The notes below the pieces were generated by a model. That model was not told the origin of the DNA. It made no database searches and was given only the letters and a program-made list of their open reading frames with translations. This document shows, piece after piece, positions 1 to 6,981 of a stretch of 64,000 nucleotides of DNA. The translations under genes and the position numbers were made by a program. Source of the DNA: Nocardioides sp. YR527 (GTDB lineage: Bacteria; Actinomycetota; Actinomycetes; Propionibacteriales; Nocardioidaceae); NCBI RefSeq assembly GCF_900101045.1, contig NZ_FNFN01000005.1, forward strand, positions 62,001-126,000. Reading direction: 5' to 3'. Within the stretch, counting starts at the first letter, position 1. Every line of letters starts with the position of its first letter.

Positions 1-315
1 GCCGGCCTGGACGCGGCCCTGACCTACGACATCGACATCGCAGGTTCGGTGGGGTCGCGGATCACCAGCCTCGCCTACGACGGCGTCGCGGTCACCGACG
101 CCCAGGAGTTCGTGCTCGCGATCAACAACTACCGCCAGTCCGGCGGCGGCGGCTTCCCGCACGTCACCGACGCCACCGTGGTCTACAACCAGCAGGTCGA
201 GATCCGGCAGCTGCTCATCGACTGGGTCACCGAGCACCAGGTCATCGACCCGGCCGCCTTCGCCTCGGTCGACTGGCGTCTCGTCTCCGGCGGCGAGCCC
301 ATCACGGTGCAGTAA
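1..315 (+). CDS. 5'-nucleotidase / 2',3'-cyclic phosphodiesterase family, C-terminal fragment
   Basis: The reading frame is open from base 1 to a TAA at 313-315, so only the last 104 residues are present. The segment FVLAINNYRQSGGGGFPHV is the substrate-stacking C-terminal domain signature of UshA-type secreted 5'-nucleotidases (N-x-Y-R-x-x-G-G-G-G). These are usually exported phosphohydrolases that release nucleosides and phosphate from nucleotides. The metallophosphoesterase domain and any signal peptide or anchor lie left of the window, so catalytic residues cannot be checked. No terminal anchor is visible in the part seen. Confidence 0.8.
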   Translation, partial: AGLDAALTYDIDIAGSVGSRITSLAYDGVAVTDAQEFVLAINNYRQSGGGGFPHVTDATVVYNQQVEIRQLLIDWVTEHQVIDPAAFASVDWRLVSGGEPITVQ

Positions 316-366
316 CTGCTGGTCGAAGGCCACTTCGTTCAGACCTCGGAGCCGCTAGGCGGAGGC

Positions 367-455
367 GTGTCGAGACCAACACGGCCGCTGTCCCGGAAGA
401 CGGGATTGTGTTGGTCTCGACACGGACTCGCTGGCGCTCGTCCGGCTCGACCGAC
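367..455. repeat. Compound intergenic palindrome, probable dispersed repeat and terminator
   Basis: A perfect 16-bp inverted repeat (gtgtcgagaccaacac at 367-382, complement at 408-423) encloses a second hairpin, tcccg/cggga at 391-395 and 401-405. The right arm also starts a looser palindrome: gttggtctcgac at 410-421 against ggctcgaccgac at 444-455. It lies between the nucleotidase stop and the convergent small gene, so it can terminate both transcripts. The gttggtctcgac...gctcgaccaac layout resembles an intergenic repeat I associate with Nocardioides genomes; that resemblance is from memory. Confidence 0.6.
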
Positions 456-466
456 GCGTGGTCGTC

Positions 467-715
467 TCAGCGGGGGTTGATCCAGTTGAGCAGCTGGCTC
501 ATCGAGATGAGCAGGTCGTCGAGCCGCCGCTCCACGCTGTCCAGGCGCGCGTTGACACTGTCGATCGCCGCGTCGGTGCGCTCCATCCGGCTCTTGATCG
601 CATGGAACTCCGCCGTGTGCATCTGCTGCATCGTCAGGAGATCGATCATGATCGCCTCGACGTCGCTCACGGACAGGCGGCCCCCAACGCCATGCCCCGA
701 GTAGTTCATGGACAT
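467..715 (-). CDS. Small predicted coiled-coil protein (82 aa), function unknown
   Basis: An 82-residue protein whose second half has heptad-like spacing of hydrophobic residues (SRMERTDAAIDSVNARLDSV, then RRLDDLLISMSQLLNWI), typical of a short coiled coil. The first 18 residues are Gly/Ser-rich. No membrane segment, signal peptide or known motif is visible. Starts at ATG 713-715 or ATG 707-709 are both possible and neither has a strong ribosome site. It sits alone between convergent and divergent neighbours with an AT-richer leader (about 730-770). Its coding status rests on composition and the regular heptads. Confidence 0.5.
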   Translation of the reverse strand: MSMNYSGHGVGGRLSVSDVEAIMIDLLTMQQMHTAEFHAIKSRMERTDAAIDSVNARLDSVERRLDDLLISMSQLLNWINPR

Positions 716-804
716 GGCGTGAATCTTGTCACGCAGTTCCTACTCAAAGGTAAGAAAAAGTGTTTCCCCGACGTGAACTTGCCTGACCGTGCACCAACTG
801 TTGG

Positions 805-1497
805 TCAGAAGAGTCTCTCGGTCGGATCGTCGAGGCCGCGCAGCGCGTCGTAGTCGACGATCGCGCAGGTGATGCCGCGGTCCTCGGCGAGCACGCGGGC
901 CTGCGGCTTGATCGCCTGGGCGGCGAAGATGCCGCGTACGGGGGCCAGCAGCGGGTCGCGGTTGAGCAGCTCGAGATAGCGGGTCAGCTGCTCGACGCCG
1001 TCGATCTCACCACGTCGCTTGATCTCGACCGCGACCGACTTCCCCTCGGCGTCGCGGCACATCAGGTCGACCGGCCCGATCGCGGTCGGGTACTCGCGGC
1101 GTACGAGGGTCAGGCCCTCGCCCAGCGTCGCGGGGTGGTCGGCGAGGAGCTCCTGGAGGTGCTTCTCGACGCCGTCCTTCTGCAGGCCGGGGTCGATGCC
1201 GAGGTCGTGTGAGGACTCGTGGTGGATCTCCTCGATCAGGATGCGCAGGGTGTCGTCCGTCTTGGACGTCACCGTCCATTCGACGCGGCCGTCGTCGGAC
1301 TTGCCCTCCGAGAGGGTGCAGGGCGGCGACATCCAGTTCAGGGGCTTGTAGGAGCCCCCGTCGGAGTGGACCAGCACCGATCCGTCGGCCTTGAGCATCA
1401 ACACCCTGGTGGCCATCGGAAGGTGGGCGGTGAGCCGCCCCGCGTAGTCGACCTGGCAGGTGGCAACGACGAGTCTCACCGGGAGAACGTATCGCAT
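805..1497 (-). CDS. nucS: Endonuclease NucS (EndoMS), mismatch-specific
   Basis: NucS is the actinobacterial replacement for MutSL: it cuts both strands at G-T, G-G and T-T mismatches and works with the beta sliding clamp. The 230-residue length is normal. The N-terminal DNA-binding half carries the conserved RLTAHLP...ADGSV...[11 protein letters not shown] block. The C-terminal RecB-like nuclease has the acid-acid-lysine set D144 (PVDLMC), E158 and K160 (VEIKRR). The last residues, ERLF, fit the C-terminal clamp-binding tail. GTG at 1480 (VRLVVATC) is an alternative start closer to the mycobacterial proteins. It is divergent from the dehydrogenase at 1568 across a 70-bp regulatory gap. Confidence 0.95.
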   Translation of the reverse strand: MRYVLPVRLVVATCQVDYAGRLTAHLPMATRVLMLKADGSVLVHSDGGSYKPLNWMSPPCTLSEGKSDDGRVEWTVTSKTDDTLRILIEEIHHESSHDLGIDPGLQKDGVEKHLQELLADHPATLGEGLTLVRREYPTAIGPVDLMCRDAEGKSVAVEIKRRGEIDGVEQLTRYLELLNRDPLLAPVRGIFAAQAIKPQARVLAEDRGITCAIVDYDALRGLDDPTERLF

Positions 1498-1504
1498 GGC
1501 CCCG

Positions 1505-1520
1505 TGTGATCAGCGTCACG
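1505..1520. promoter_or_regulatory. CRP/GlxR-type binding site candidate
   Basis: TGTGA-tcagcg-TCACG matches the CRP/GlxR consensus TGTGA-N6-TCACA at nine of ten defined positions. It lies in the 70-bp gap between the divergent nucS and 3-hydroxyacyl-CoA dehydrogenase genes, where a cAMP-responsive regulator could act on either. Whether this genome encodes a GlxR protein cannot be seen here. Confidence 0.4.
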
Positions 1521-1530
1521 CCACCAGGGG

Positions 1531-1544
1531 TTACTCGCGGGTAA
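1531..1544. promoter_or_regulatory. Putative acyl-CoA regulon operator TTACTcgcgGGTAA
   Basis: TTACT-cgcg-GGTAA ends 23 bases before the ATG of the dehydrogenase at 1568. It matches the perfect palindromes near 20802 (TTACT-ggtg-AGTAA) and 21422 (TTACT-aata-AGTAA) with one change in the right half. The position suits a repressor that blocks transcription or its start. Confidence 0.45.
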
Positions 1545-1567
1545 TAAATTTGGCAGTCTTCCGTCGC

Positions 1568-2734
1568 ATGACGGTTTCGACCCAGGGGTCCATCCACGAC
1601 GTGCTCGTGCTGCCTTACCTCAACCACGCCATCCGCATGCTCGAGTCGGGCTACGCCACCGCCACCGACATCGACAACGCCATGCGCTTCGGCTGCGGCT
1701 ACCCGAAGGGACCGCTGGCCACGGTCGACGAGATCGGCGCCTCCTCCGTACGCGACGCGCTGCTCGCCCGCTTCGAGGAGACCGGCGACAACCTGCACAA
1801 GCCCGCCGACCTGCTCATCAAGATCTCCGACGAGGCCGGGTCGTTCACCGGTGCGGCCGGGGAGGACGTACGCACTCCAGAGCTGCGCCACACGATCGAG
1901 AAGATCGGCGTGGTCGGCACCGGCACCATGGCCTCGGGCATCGTCCAGGTCTTCGCCCAGGCCGGGTACGACGTCGTCTTCGTCGGCCGCTCCCAGGAGA
2001 AGCTCGACGGGGTCGTCGCCGGCATCACCAAGTCGCTCGACAAGGCCATCGCGAAGGGCCGCTCGGACGAGGAGACCAAGGTCGCCGTGCTCGGCCGCCT
2101 GACTGGCAGCACCTCGCGCGAGGACCTCGCCGAGGCCGACCTGATCGTCGAGGGCATCGCCGAGGACCTCGACGTCAAGACCGAGCTCTTCAAGGACCTC
2201 GACCGGATCGCCAAGGCTGGCGCCATCCTGGCCACGACCACCAGCTCGATGCCGATCACCGAGCTCGCCAAGGTCACCGCGCGCCCCGGCGACGTCATCG
2301 GGATGCACTTCTTCAACCCCGCCCCGGTCATGAAGCTCGTCGAGGTCGTCACCACCGACCTCACCTCGCCCGAGGTCGACGAGACCGTGCGCGCGCTGTC
2401 GGCCGCGGTCAAGAAGGTCCCGGTCTCCTGCGGCGACCGCTCCGGCTTCATCGTCAACGCGCTGCTGTTCCCCTACCTCAACGACGCGGTCAAGCTGCAC
2501 GAGTCCGGCGTCGCCATCGCCGAGATCGACGCCGCGATCAAGGAGACCGCGGGCTTCCCGATGGGCCCCTTCGAGCTCCTCGACGTCGTCGGCAACGACG
2601 TCTCCCTGGCCATCCAGTCCGAGCTCCGCAACGAGTTCGGCGAGCCCGGCTTCGACCCCGCCGCCCTGCTCGTCCAGAAGGTCCAGCAGGGCAAGCTCGG
2701 CCGCAAGACCGGCGAAGGCTTCCACACCTACTGA
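1568..2734 (+). CDS. 3-hydroxyacyl-CoA dehydrogenase, one full module preceded by a partial C-terminal domain
   Basis: A 388-aa protein that should oxidise (S)-3-hydroxyacyl-CoA with NAD+. Residues 8-90 match a 3HCDH C-terminal domain (VLPYLNHAIRML...GCGYPKGPLA) but lack its NAD-binding partner. A complete module follows: Rossmann loop IGVVGTGTMASG, HFFNPAPVMKLVEVV with the catalytic His, GDRSGFIVNALLFPYLN, and ending GRKTGEGFHTY. The paralogue at 3428 has two complete modules over 592 aa, so this gene lacks about 190 N-terminal residues. I chose ATG 1568; reading further upstream in frame gives no Rossmann sequence. A regulon operator and a CRP-like site precede it. Confidence 0.85.
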   Translation: MTVSTQGSIHDVLVLPYLNHAIRMLESGYATATDIDNAMRFGCGYPKGPLATVDEIGASSVRDALLARFEETGDNLHKPADLLIKISDEAGSFTGAAGEDVRTPELRHTIEKIGVVGTGTMASGIVQVFAQAGYDVVFVGRSQEKLDGVVAGITKSLDKAIAKGRSDEETKVAVLGRLTGSTSREDLAEADLIVEGIAEDLDVKTELFKDLDRIAKAGAILATTTSSMPITELAKVTARPGDVIGMHFFNPAPVMKLVEVVTTDLTSPEVDETVRALSAAVKKVPVSCGDRSGFIVNALLFPYLNDAVKLHESGVAIAEIDAAIKETAGFPMGPFELLDVVGNDVSLAIQSELRNEFGEPGFDPAALLVQKVQQGKLGRKTGEGFHTY

Positions 2735-2743
2735 TTCAGCCCA

Positions 2744-2858
2744 GGCCGAGAAGTCACGTACGTCGGCCGAGACGTCACCTAGGCGAATCGAGTCGGCACC
2801 TCGGTGCCGGCTCGATTCGCGCGCGTGACGCCTCGGCCGACGGGGGTGACGCCTCGGC
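2744..2858. repeat. Layered palindrome between convergent genes (terminator or dispersed repeat)
   Basis: The core is an 18-bp inverted repeat with one mismatch, gcgaatcgagtcggcacc (2783-2800) against 2803-2820, with a 2-base loop. A second pair flanks it, ggccgagacgtcac (2765-2778) against gtgacgcctcggcc (2825-2838), 13 of 14 matching. A third, weaker pair uses the same unit again at 2745-2757 and 2846-2858. It fills the gap between the dehydrogenase and the SRPBCC gene and can serve as a bidirectional terminator. Confidence 0.6.
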
Positions 2859-3365
2859 TCAGGGTTGGGGGTAGCCGCGGCGTACGGCTCGTTCCAGGAT
2901 CCCCAGGGTGGCGCGGATGGACTTCTGGTCGATGACCGGGAAGATCGGCTTCCACTCGGGGAGGGCGGTGGACCAGTCGCAGTAGGAGGTGACGCGGGTG
3001 TCGCCGGAGTCGAGCTGCTCGAGCTGATAGCCGAAGCGGTGGCCAATCGGGGGCTTGATGGTGCCGTCGATGGTCCATTCGATCGCCCGGTCGGGCTCGA
3101 ACTCGGTGATGATCACGGTGACGTCGTACCGGCCCATCGGGTAGTCGCCGAGGGCTTCGCGGTCCATGTGGACGACGAACCGATCTCCGATCGCACCCAT
3201 CCGCGATCCCTCCGCGGACTGGAGCATGCCGGAGGCGTCGATGGCGACGTGGCCGTCGGGGTCGACGAGGACGGCGAAGATGTCGGTGGGGGAGGCTGGG
3301 ATGATCCGCTCGGCGTCGATGCGCTCGGCCTCGATGCGTTCGGCGGCCTGGGTCTGGTCTGTCAC
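2859..3365 (-). CDS. SRPBCC-family protein (polyketide cyclase/START-like)
   Basis: A 168-aa soluble protein if begun at GTG 3363-3365; an ATG at 3405-3407 would add 14 residues but crowds the divergent gene. The pattern AERIIPASPTDIFAVLVDPDGHVAID, the middle strand GRYDVTVIITEFEPDRAIEW and the closing amphipathic helix (QKSIRATLGILERAV) are those of the helix-grip fold, which binds hydrophobic ligands. A short repeat, RIEAERIDAERI, opens the domain. The ligand cannot be inferred. It converges on the first dehydrogenase and diverges from the second, so lipid metabolism is possible but is only suggested by context. Confidence 0.75.
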   Translation of the reverse strand: MTDQTQAAERIEAERIDAERIIPASPTDIFAVLVDPDGHVAIDASGMLQSAEGSRMGAIGDRFVVHMDREALGDYPMGRYDVTVIITEFEPDRAIEWTIDGTIKPPIGHRFGYQLEQLDSGDTRVTSYCDWSTALPEWKPIFPVIDQKSIRATLGILERAVRRGYPQP

Positions 3366-3427
3366 AGCGCCCGAATCTAGCGGCATCACCGGCGTGGCGG
3401 ACCTCACCCCATGGCAGGATGCGGGGC

Positions 3428-5206
3428 ATGAGTGAGCGCACGATCGAGACAGTCGGAGTCGTCGGCCTGGGCACCATGGGTGCCGGGATCGCGGAGGTGT
3501 TCGCCCGCAACGGGTTCACCGTGGTCGGGGTCGAGCGGGACGAGGAGGGCCTCGAGCGCGGCAAGGCTCACCTGGCGCACTCGACGGGACGCGCGGTCAA
3601 GCGCGGCAAGCTCAGCGAGGACGAGCAGGCAGAGCTGCTCGGTCGGATCTCCTTCGCCACCGACGCGACGGCGCTCAAGGACGTCGACATGGTCGTCGAG
3701 GCGGTCGTGGAGTCGCTGGAGCTGAAGAAGTCGATCCTCGCCACCCTCGACGAGATCGTGGCGCCCGAGACGATCCTGGCGACCAACACCTCCTCGCTGT
3801 CGGTGACCGAGATCTCGACCGCTTCCAAGCGTCCCGGCCGGGTCGTCGGCGTGCACTTCTTCAACCCGGCTCCGGTGCAGAAGTTCGTCGAGATCGTACG
3901 CACCGTGGTGACCGAGCCCGAGGTGCTCGAGGACGCTCGCGAGGTCGTCGGCAAGCTCGGCAAGTCGCCGGTGGTCTGCGGCGACCGGGCCGGGTTCATC
4001 GCCAACGCGCTGCTCTTCGGCTACCTGAATCACGCGGTCTCGATGTTCGAGGGCCACTACGCCACCCGCGAGGACATCGACACCGCGATGCGGCTGGGCT
4101 GCGGCTACCCGATGGGGCCGCTGGCGCTGCTGGACCTGATCGGGCTGGACACCTCCTACGAGATCCTCGACACGATGTACCGCCAGGGTCGCGACCGGCT
4201 GCACGCCCCCGCGCCGATCCTCAAGCAGATGGTCACCGCCGGGATGCTCGGGCGGAAGTCGGGCCGAGGCTTCTACACCTACGAGGCCGCCGACTCACCC
4301 GTCGTCGTCCCGGACGCGCTCACCCCGAGCGCCGACGCCACCCACGAGCTGCTCCGCCCCATCTCGAAGGTCGGCGTCGTCGGCACCGGGACGATGGCCT
4401 CGGGGATCGTCGAGGTCTTCGCCAAGGGCGGCTACGACGTGACGTACGTGGGCCGCAGCCAGGACAAGGTCGACGGTGTCGCCGCGCGGATCACCAAGAG
4501 CCTCGACAAGGCGATCGGGCGCGGCAAGCTGGAGGAGTCGGCGAAGCCGGAGATCCTCGGCCGGCTGACCGGCACGACCTCGCTGGACGACCTGGCCGAC
4601 GTCGACATCGTCGTGGAGGCCATCGCCGAGGACCTGGCCATCAAGACCACGCTCTTCGAGAACCTCGACGACATCTGCAAGCAGGGCGCGATCCTGGCGA
4701 CCACGACCTCGAGCCTGCCGGTCATCGAGCTGGCGAAGGTGACCAAGCGGCCCTCCGACGTCGTCGGGATGCACTTCTTCAACCCGGCGCCGGTGATGAA
4801 GCTGGTCGAGGTCGTCTCCACCGTAACCACGGACGAGGAGGTCGCCGAGACCGTCCGCGCCCTCTGCTCGCAGGTCGGCAAGTCGCCGGTCTCCTGCGGC
4901 GACCGCGCCGGGTTCATCGTCAACGCGCTGCTGTTCCCGTACCTCAACGACGCGGTCAAGATGCTCGAGGGGCACTACGCGACCGCCGACGACATCGACA
5001 CCGCGATGAAGCTCGGCTGTGCGCTGCCGATGGGCCCGTTCGAGCTGCTCGACGTGGTCGGCAACGACGTCTCGCTGGCCATCGAGCGGGAGCTCTACCT
5101 GGAGTTCCGCGAGCCCGGCTTCGCGCCCGCGCCGCTGCTGGAGCACCTCGTCACTGCCGGCTATCTCGGCCGCAAGACGGGCAAGGGGTTCCGCGACTAC
5201 AGCTGA
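3428..5206 (+). CDS. 3-hydroxyacyl-CoA dehydrogenase with two tandem complete modules
   Basis: The protein (592 aa from ATG 3428; an ATG at 3419 adds three residues) contains two full 3HCDH units. Each has a Rossmann glycine loop (VGVVGLGTMGAGIAEVF near residue 10; VGVVGTGTMASGIVEVF near 315), an HFFNPAPV motif with catalytic His, a GDRAGFI-NALLF hinge and a GRKSGRGFYTY / GRKTGKGFRDY end. It oxidises 3-hydroxyacyl-CoA to 3-ketoacyl-CoA in fatty-acid or hydroxybutyrate metabolism. The gene lies on the same strand as its shorter relative at 1568, separated by the convergent SRPBCC gene. No operator like that of the first copy was found upstream. Confidence 0.92.
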   Translation: MSERTIETVGVVGLGTMGAGIAEVFARNGFTVVGVERDEEGLERGKAHLAHSTGRAVKRGKLSEDEQAELLGRISFATDATALKDVDMVVEAVVESLELKKSILATLDEIVAPETILATNTSSLSVTEISTASKRPGRVVGVHFFNPAPVQKFVEIVRTVVTEPEVLEDAREVVGKLGKSPVVCGDRAGFIANALLFGYLNHAVSMFEGHYATREDIDTAMRLGCGYPMGPLALLDLIGLDTSYEILDTMYRQGRDRLHAPAPILKQMVTAGMLGRKSGRGFYTYEAADSPVVVPDALTPSADATHELLRPISKVGVVGTGTMASGIVEVFAKGGYDVTYVGRSQDKVDGVAARITKSLDKAIGRGKLEESAKPEILGRLTGTTSLDDLADVDIVVEAIAEDLAIKTTLFENLDDICKQGAILATTTSSLPVIELAKVTKRPSDVVGMHFFNPAPVMKLVEVVSTVTTDEEVAETVRALCSQVGKSPVSCGDRAGFIVNALLFPYLNDAVKMLEGHYATADDIDTAMKLGCALPMGPFELLDVVGNDVSLAIERELYLEFREPGFAPAPLLEHLVTAGYLGRKTGKGFRDYS

Positions 5207-5236
5207 GGCGTTCCTTCGCCGAGGCGGTGTCCTGAA

Positions 5237-5324
5237 CCTTCGTCAAGGTATGCAGCTCAAGGCGCACATCCCGTGCGGAGTTCCGCGTGGGATGTGCGCC
5301 TTCGTCTGCATACCTTGACGAAGG
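5237..5324. repeat. Long near-perfect 88-bp palindrome in an intergenic gap
   Basis: Outer arms are 19 bp and perfect (ccttcgtcaaggtatgcag at 5237-5255, complement 5306-5324). Inner arms are 12 bp and perfect (ggcgcacatccc 5261-5272, complement 5289-5300). The tip is a third hairpin gcgga/tccgc (5275-5279 and 5282-5286). Only the 5-base pairs of spacers between outer and inner arms fail to pair. It lies between two same-strand genes with no T-run after it, so it is more elaborate than a simple terminator. Confidence 0.75.
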
Positions 5325-5360
5325 AACACCCCCGACCACCCCGGCAGTACTCTGGGTGAC

Positions 5361-6149
5361 GTGGGACTTCTGATCGCACTTCTCATCGTCGTCGCGGTGA
5401 TCGGGACCGTGGTAGTGACCAGCAGGCGCTCGCAGGCGCGAGCGCTCGAAAAGCAGCGCGCCGATCTCGAACCGGTCAAGCAGCTCGCCTTCGAGGACGT
5501 GACCGCCTTCGGCGAAGAGCTGCAGAAGCTGGACCTGGACATGGCCGGCAAGGAGCTCGACGAGGGCGCCAACGCCGACTACCAGCGCGCGCTGGACGAA
5601 TACGAGACGGCCAAACGCACCGTCGACAAGATGACCGCGCCCGAGGACGTCAAGCAGATCACCACGATCGTCGAGGACGGCCGCTATGCGATCGCGTGCG
5701 TCGAGGCGCGGGTAGCCGGCGAGCCGCTGCCGAAGCGTCGCCCGCCCTGCTTCTTCGACCCCCGCCACGGGCTCTCGACCGAGGACGTGGCCTGGGCGCC
5801 GCCGGGCGGCACCACCCGTGACGTACCCGCCTGTGCGCTCGACGCCGAGCGCGTCAAGGTCGGCGCGGAGCCTGACACCCGCAAGGTGATGGTCGGCAAC
5901 GAGCGCGTCCCCTATTGGCAGGGTGGCCCGGCCTACCGGCCCTACGCCGCCGGCTACTTCGGCAGCTTCGGGCCGATGGACTGGATGTTCGCCGGGCTGA
6001 TGTTCAGCGCGTTCGGCGGCTTCGACGCCTTCGGTGAGATCGGTGAGGGCATGGGCGACGCGATCGGTGGCCTCGGCGAGGGGATCGGTGACGCCTTCGG
6101 TGGCCTCGGTGAGGGCATCGGGGACATGTTCGACGGCTTCGACTTCTGA
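5361..6149 (+). CDS. Membrane-anchored protein with coiled region and C-terminal 11-residue repeats, unknown function
   Basis: A 262-aa protein from GTG 5361. Residues 2-18 form one hydrophobic segment (GLLIALLIVVAVIGTVVV) followed by basic residues, so the rest may be cytoplasmic. Residues 25-95 are charged and helical. Two cysteines (PPCFFDPRHG and VPACALDAER) flank a short proline-rich stretch in the middle, a pattern common in proteins of this type. The C-terminus holds three tandem 11-residue units, GEIGEGMGDAI, GGLGEGIGDAF and GGLGEGIGDMF (6033-6131), which make an amphipathic acidic glycine-rich tail. No family name could be assigned. Confidence 0.75.
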   Translation: MGLLIALLIVVAVIGTVVVTSRRSQARALEKQRADLEPVKQLAFEDVTAFGEELQKLDLDMAGKELDEGANADYQRALDEYETAKRTVDKMTAPEDVKQITTIVEDGRYAIACVEARVAGEPLPKRRPPCFFDPRHGLSTEDVAWAPPGGTTRDVPACALDAERVKVGAEPDTRKVMVGNERVPYWQGGPAYRPYAAGYFGSFGPMDWMFAGLMFSAFGGFDAFGEIGEGMGDAIGGLGEGIGDAFGGLGEGIGDMFDGFDF

Positions 6150-6166
6150 GTCTGTACGATCCCTCG

Positions 6167-6955
6167 GTGACTCTTCATACGCTCGAGCTCGGTGAGAGCG
6201 GCAGCCGCGTCGTCTTCCTGCACGGACTCTTCGGCCAGGGACGCAATTGGAACACCCTCGGCAAGCAGCTGGCCGACACGCATCGGGTCACGCTCATCGA
6301 CCTGCCTCACCACGGCCGCTCCCCGCAGCCCGACAGCTTCGACTACCTCGAGGTGACCGCGGCTGTCGCCGAGCTGCTCTCTGCTGATGACGGGGCCGAC
6401 GATCCCGCGACCGTGGTCGGCCACTCGATGGGCGGCAAGATCGCGATGCTGCTCGCGATCACCCGTCCGGAGCTGGTGGCGAAGCTCGTCGTGGCCGACA
6501 TGTCCCCGGTCGTCTACGAGCGCGTCGGCGGCTTCAAGACGTACGTCGACGCCATGCAAGGCCTCGACCTGGACCGCATCACCCGCCGCGAGGAGGCCGA
6601 TGCCGGGATGCAGGAGGCGGTCCCCGACCCGACGGTCCGCGGCTTCCTTCTGCAGAACCTGCGCCGCGACGGGGACAGCTGGCGCTGGGCGATGAACCTG
6701 GACGTCCTCGGCCGCGACCTCGACCGCATCGGCGCCTGGCCGACCGAGGAGCTGAAGGCGTACGAGCCGTACGACGGCCCCGTGCTGTGGGTGGCGGGTG
6801 AGCTGTCGAACTACGTCACCGACGAGTACGCGCCGGCGATGAAGGAGTGGTTCCCGCGCTACCGCAAGGTGACGATCAAGGGCGCCGGACACTGGGTCCA
6901 CTCCGAGAAGCCGGAGACCTTCCTGGCCGCCCTGCGTCAGTTCGTCGGCGACTGA
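6167..6955 (+). CDS. Alpha/beta hydrolase, YbfF-like esterase
   Basis: A 262-aa hydrolase from GTG 6167. The oxyanion region FLHGLFGQGRNW near residue 18, the nucleophile elbow VVGHSMGGK (Ser87) and a late GAGHWVHSEKP (His242) match the YbfF branch of short-chain acyl esterases and thioesterases. The protein has no signal peptide and should be cytosolic. It lies 17 bases after the repeat protein and 26 bases before the flavoprotein at 6982, all on one strand, so co-transcription is possible. The substrate cannot be named. Confidence 0.88.
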   Translation: MTLHTLELGESGSRVVFLHGLFGQGRNWNTLGKQLADTHRVTLIDLPHHGRSPQPDSFDYLEVTAAVAELLSADDGADDPATVVGHSMGGKIAMLLAITRPELVAKLVVADMSPVVYERVGGFKTYVDAMQGLDLDRITRREEADAGMQEAVPDPTVRGFLLQNLRRDGDSWRWAMNLDVLGRDLDRIGAWPTEELKAYEPYDGPVLWVAGELSNYVTDEYAPAMKEWFPRYRKVTIKGAGHWVHSEKPETFLAALRQFVGD

Positions 6956-6981
6956 GACGCTCCGCGTCTACGCTGTGCGGC

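Noticed and set aside
1007..3046. A 679-codon minus-strand frame covering nucS to the dehydrogenase
   Set aside because: Overlaps three genes with recognised products in other frames and has no recognisable domain.
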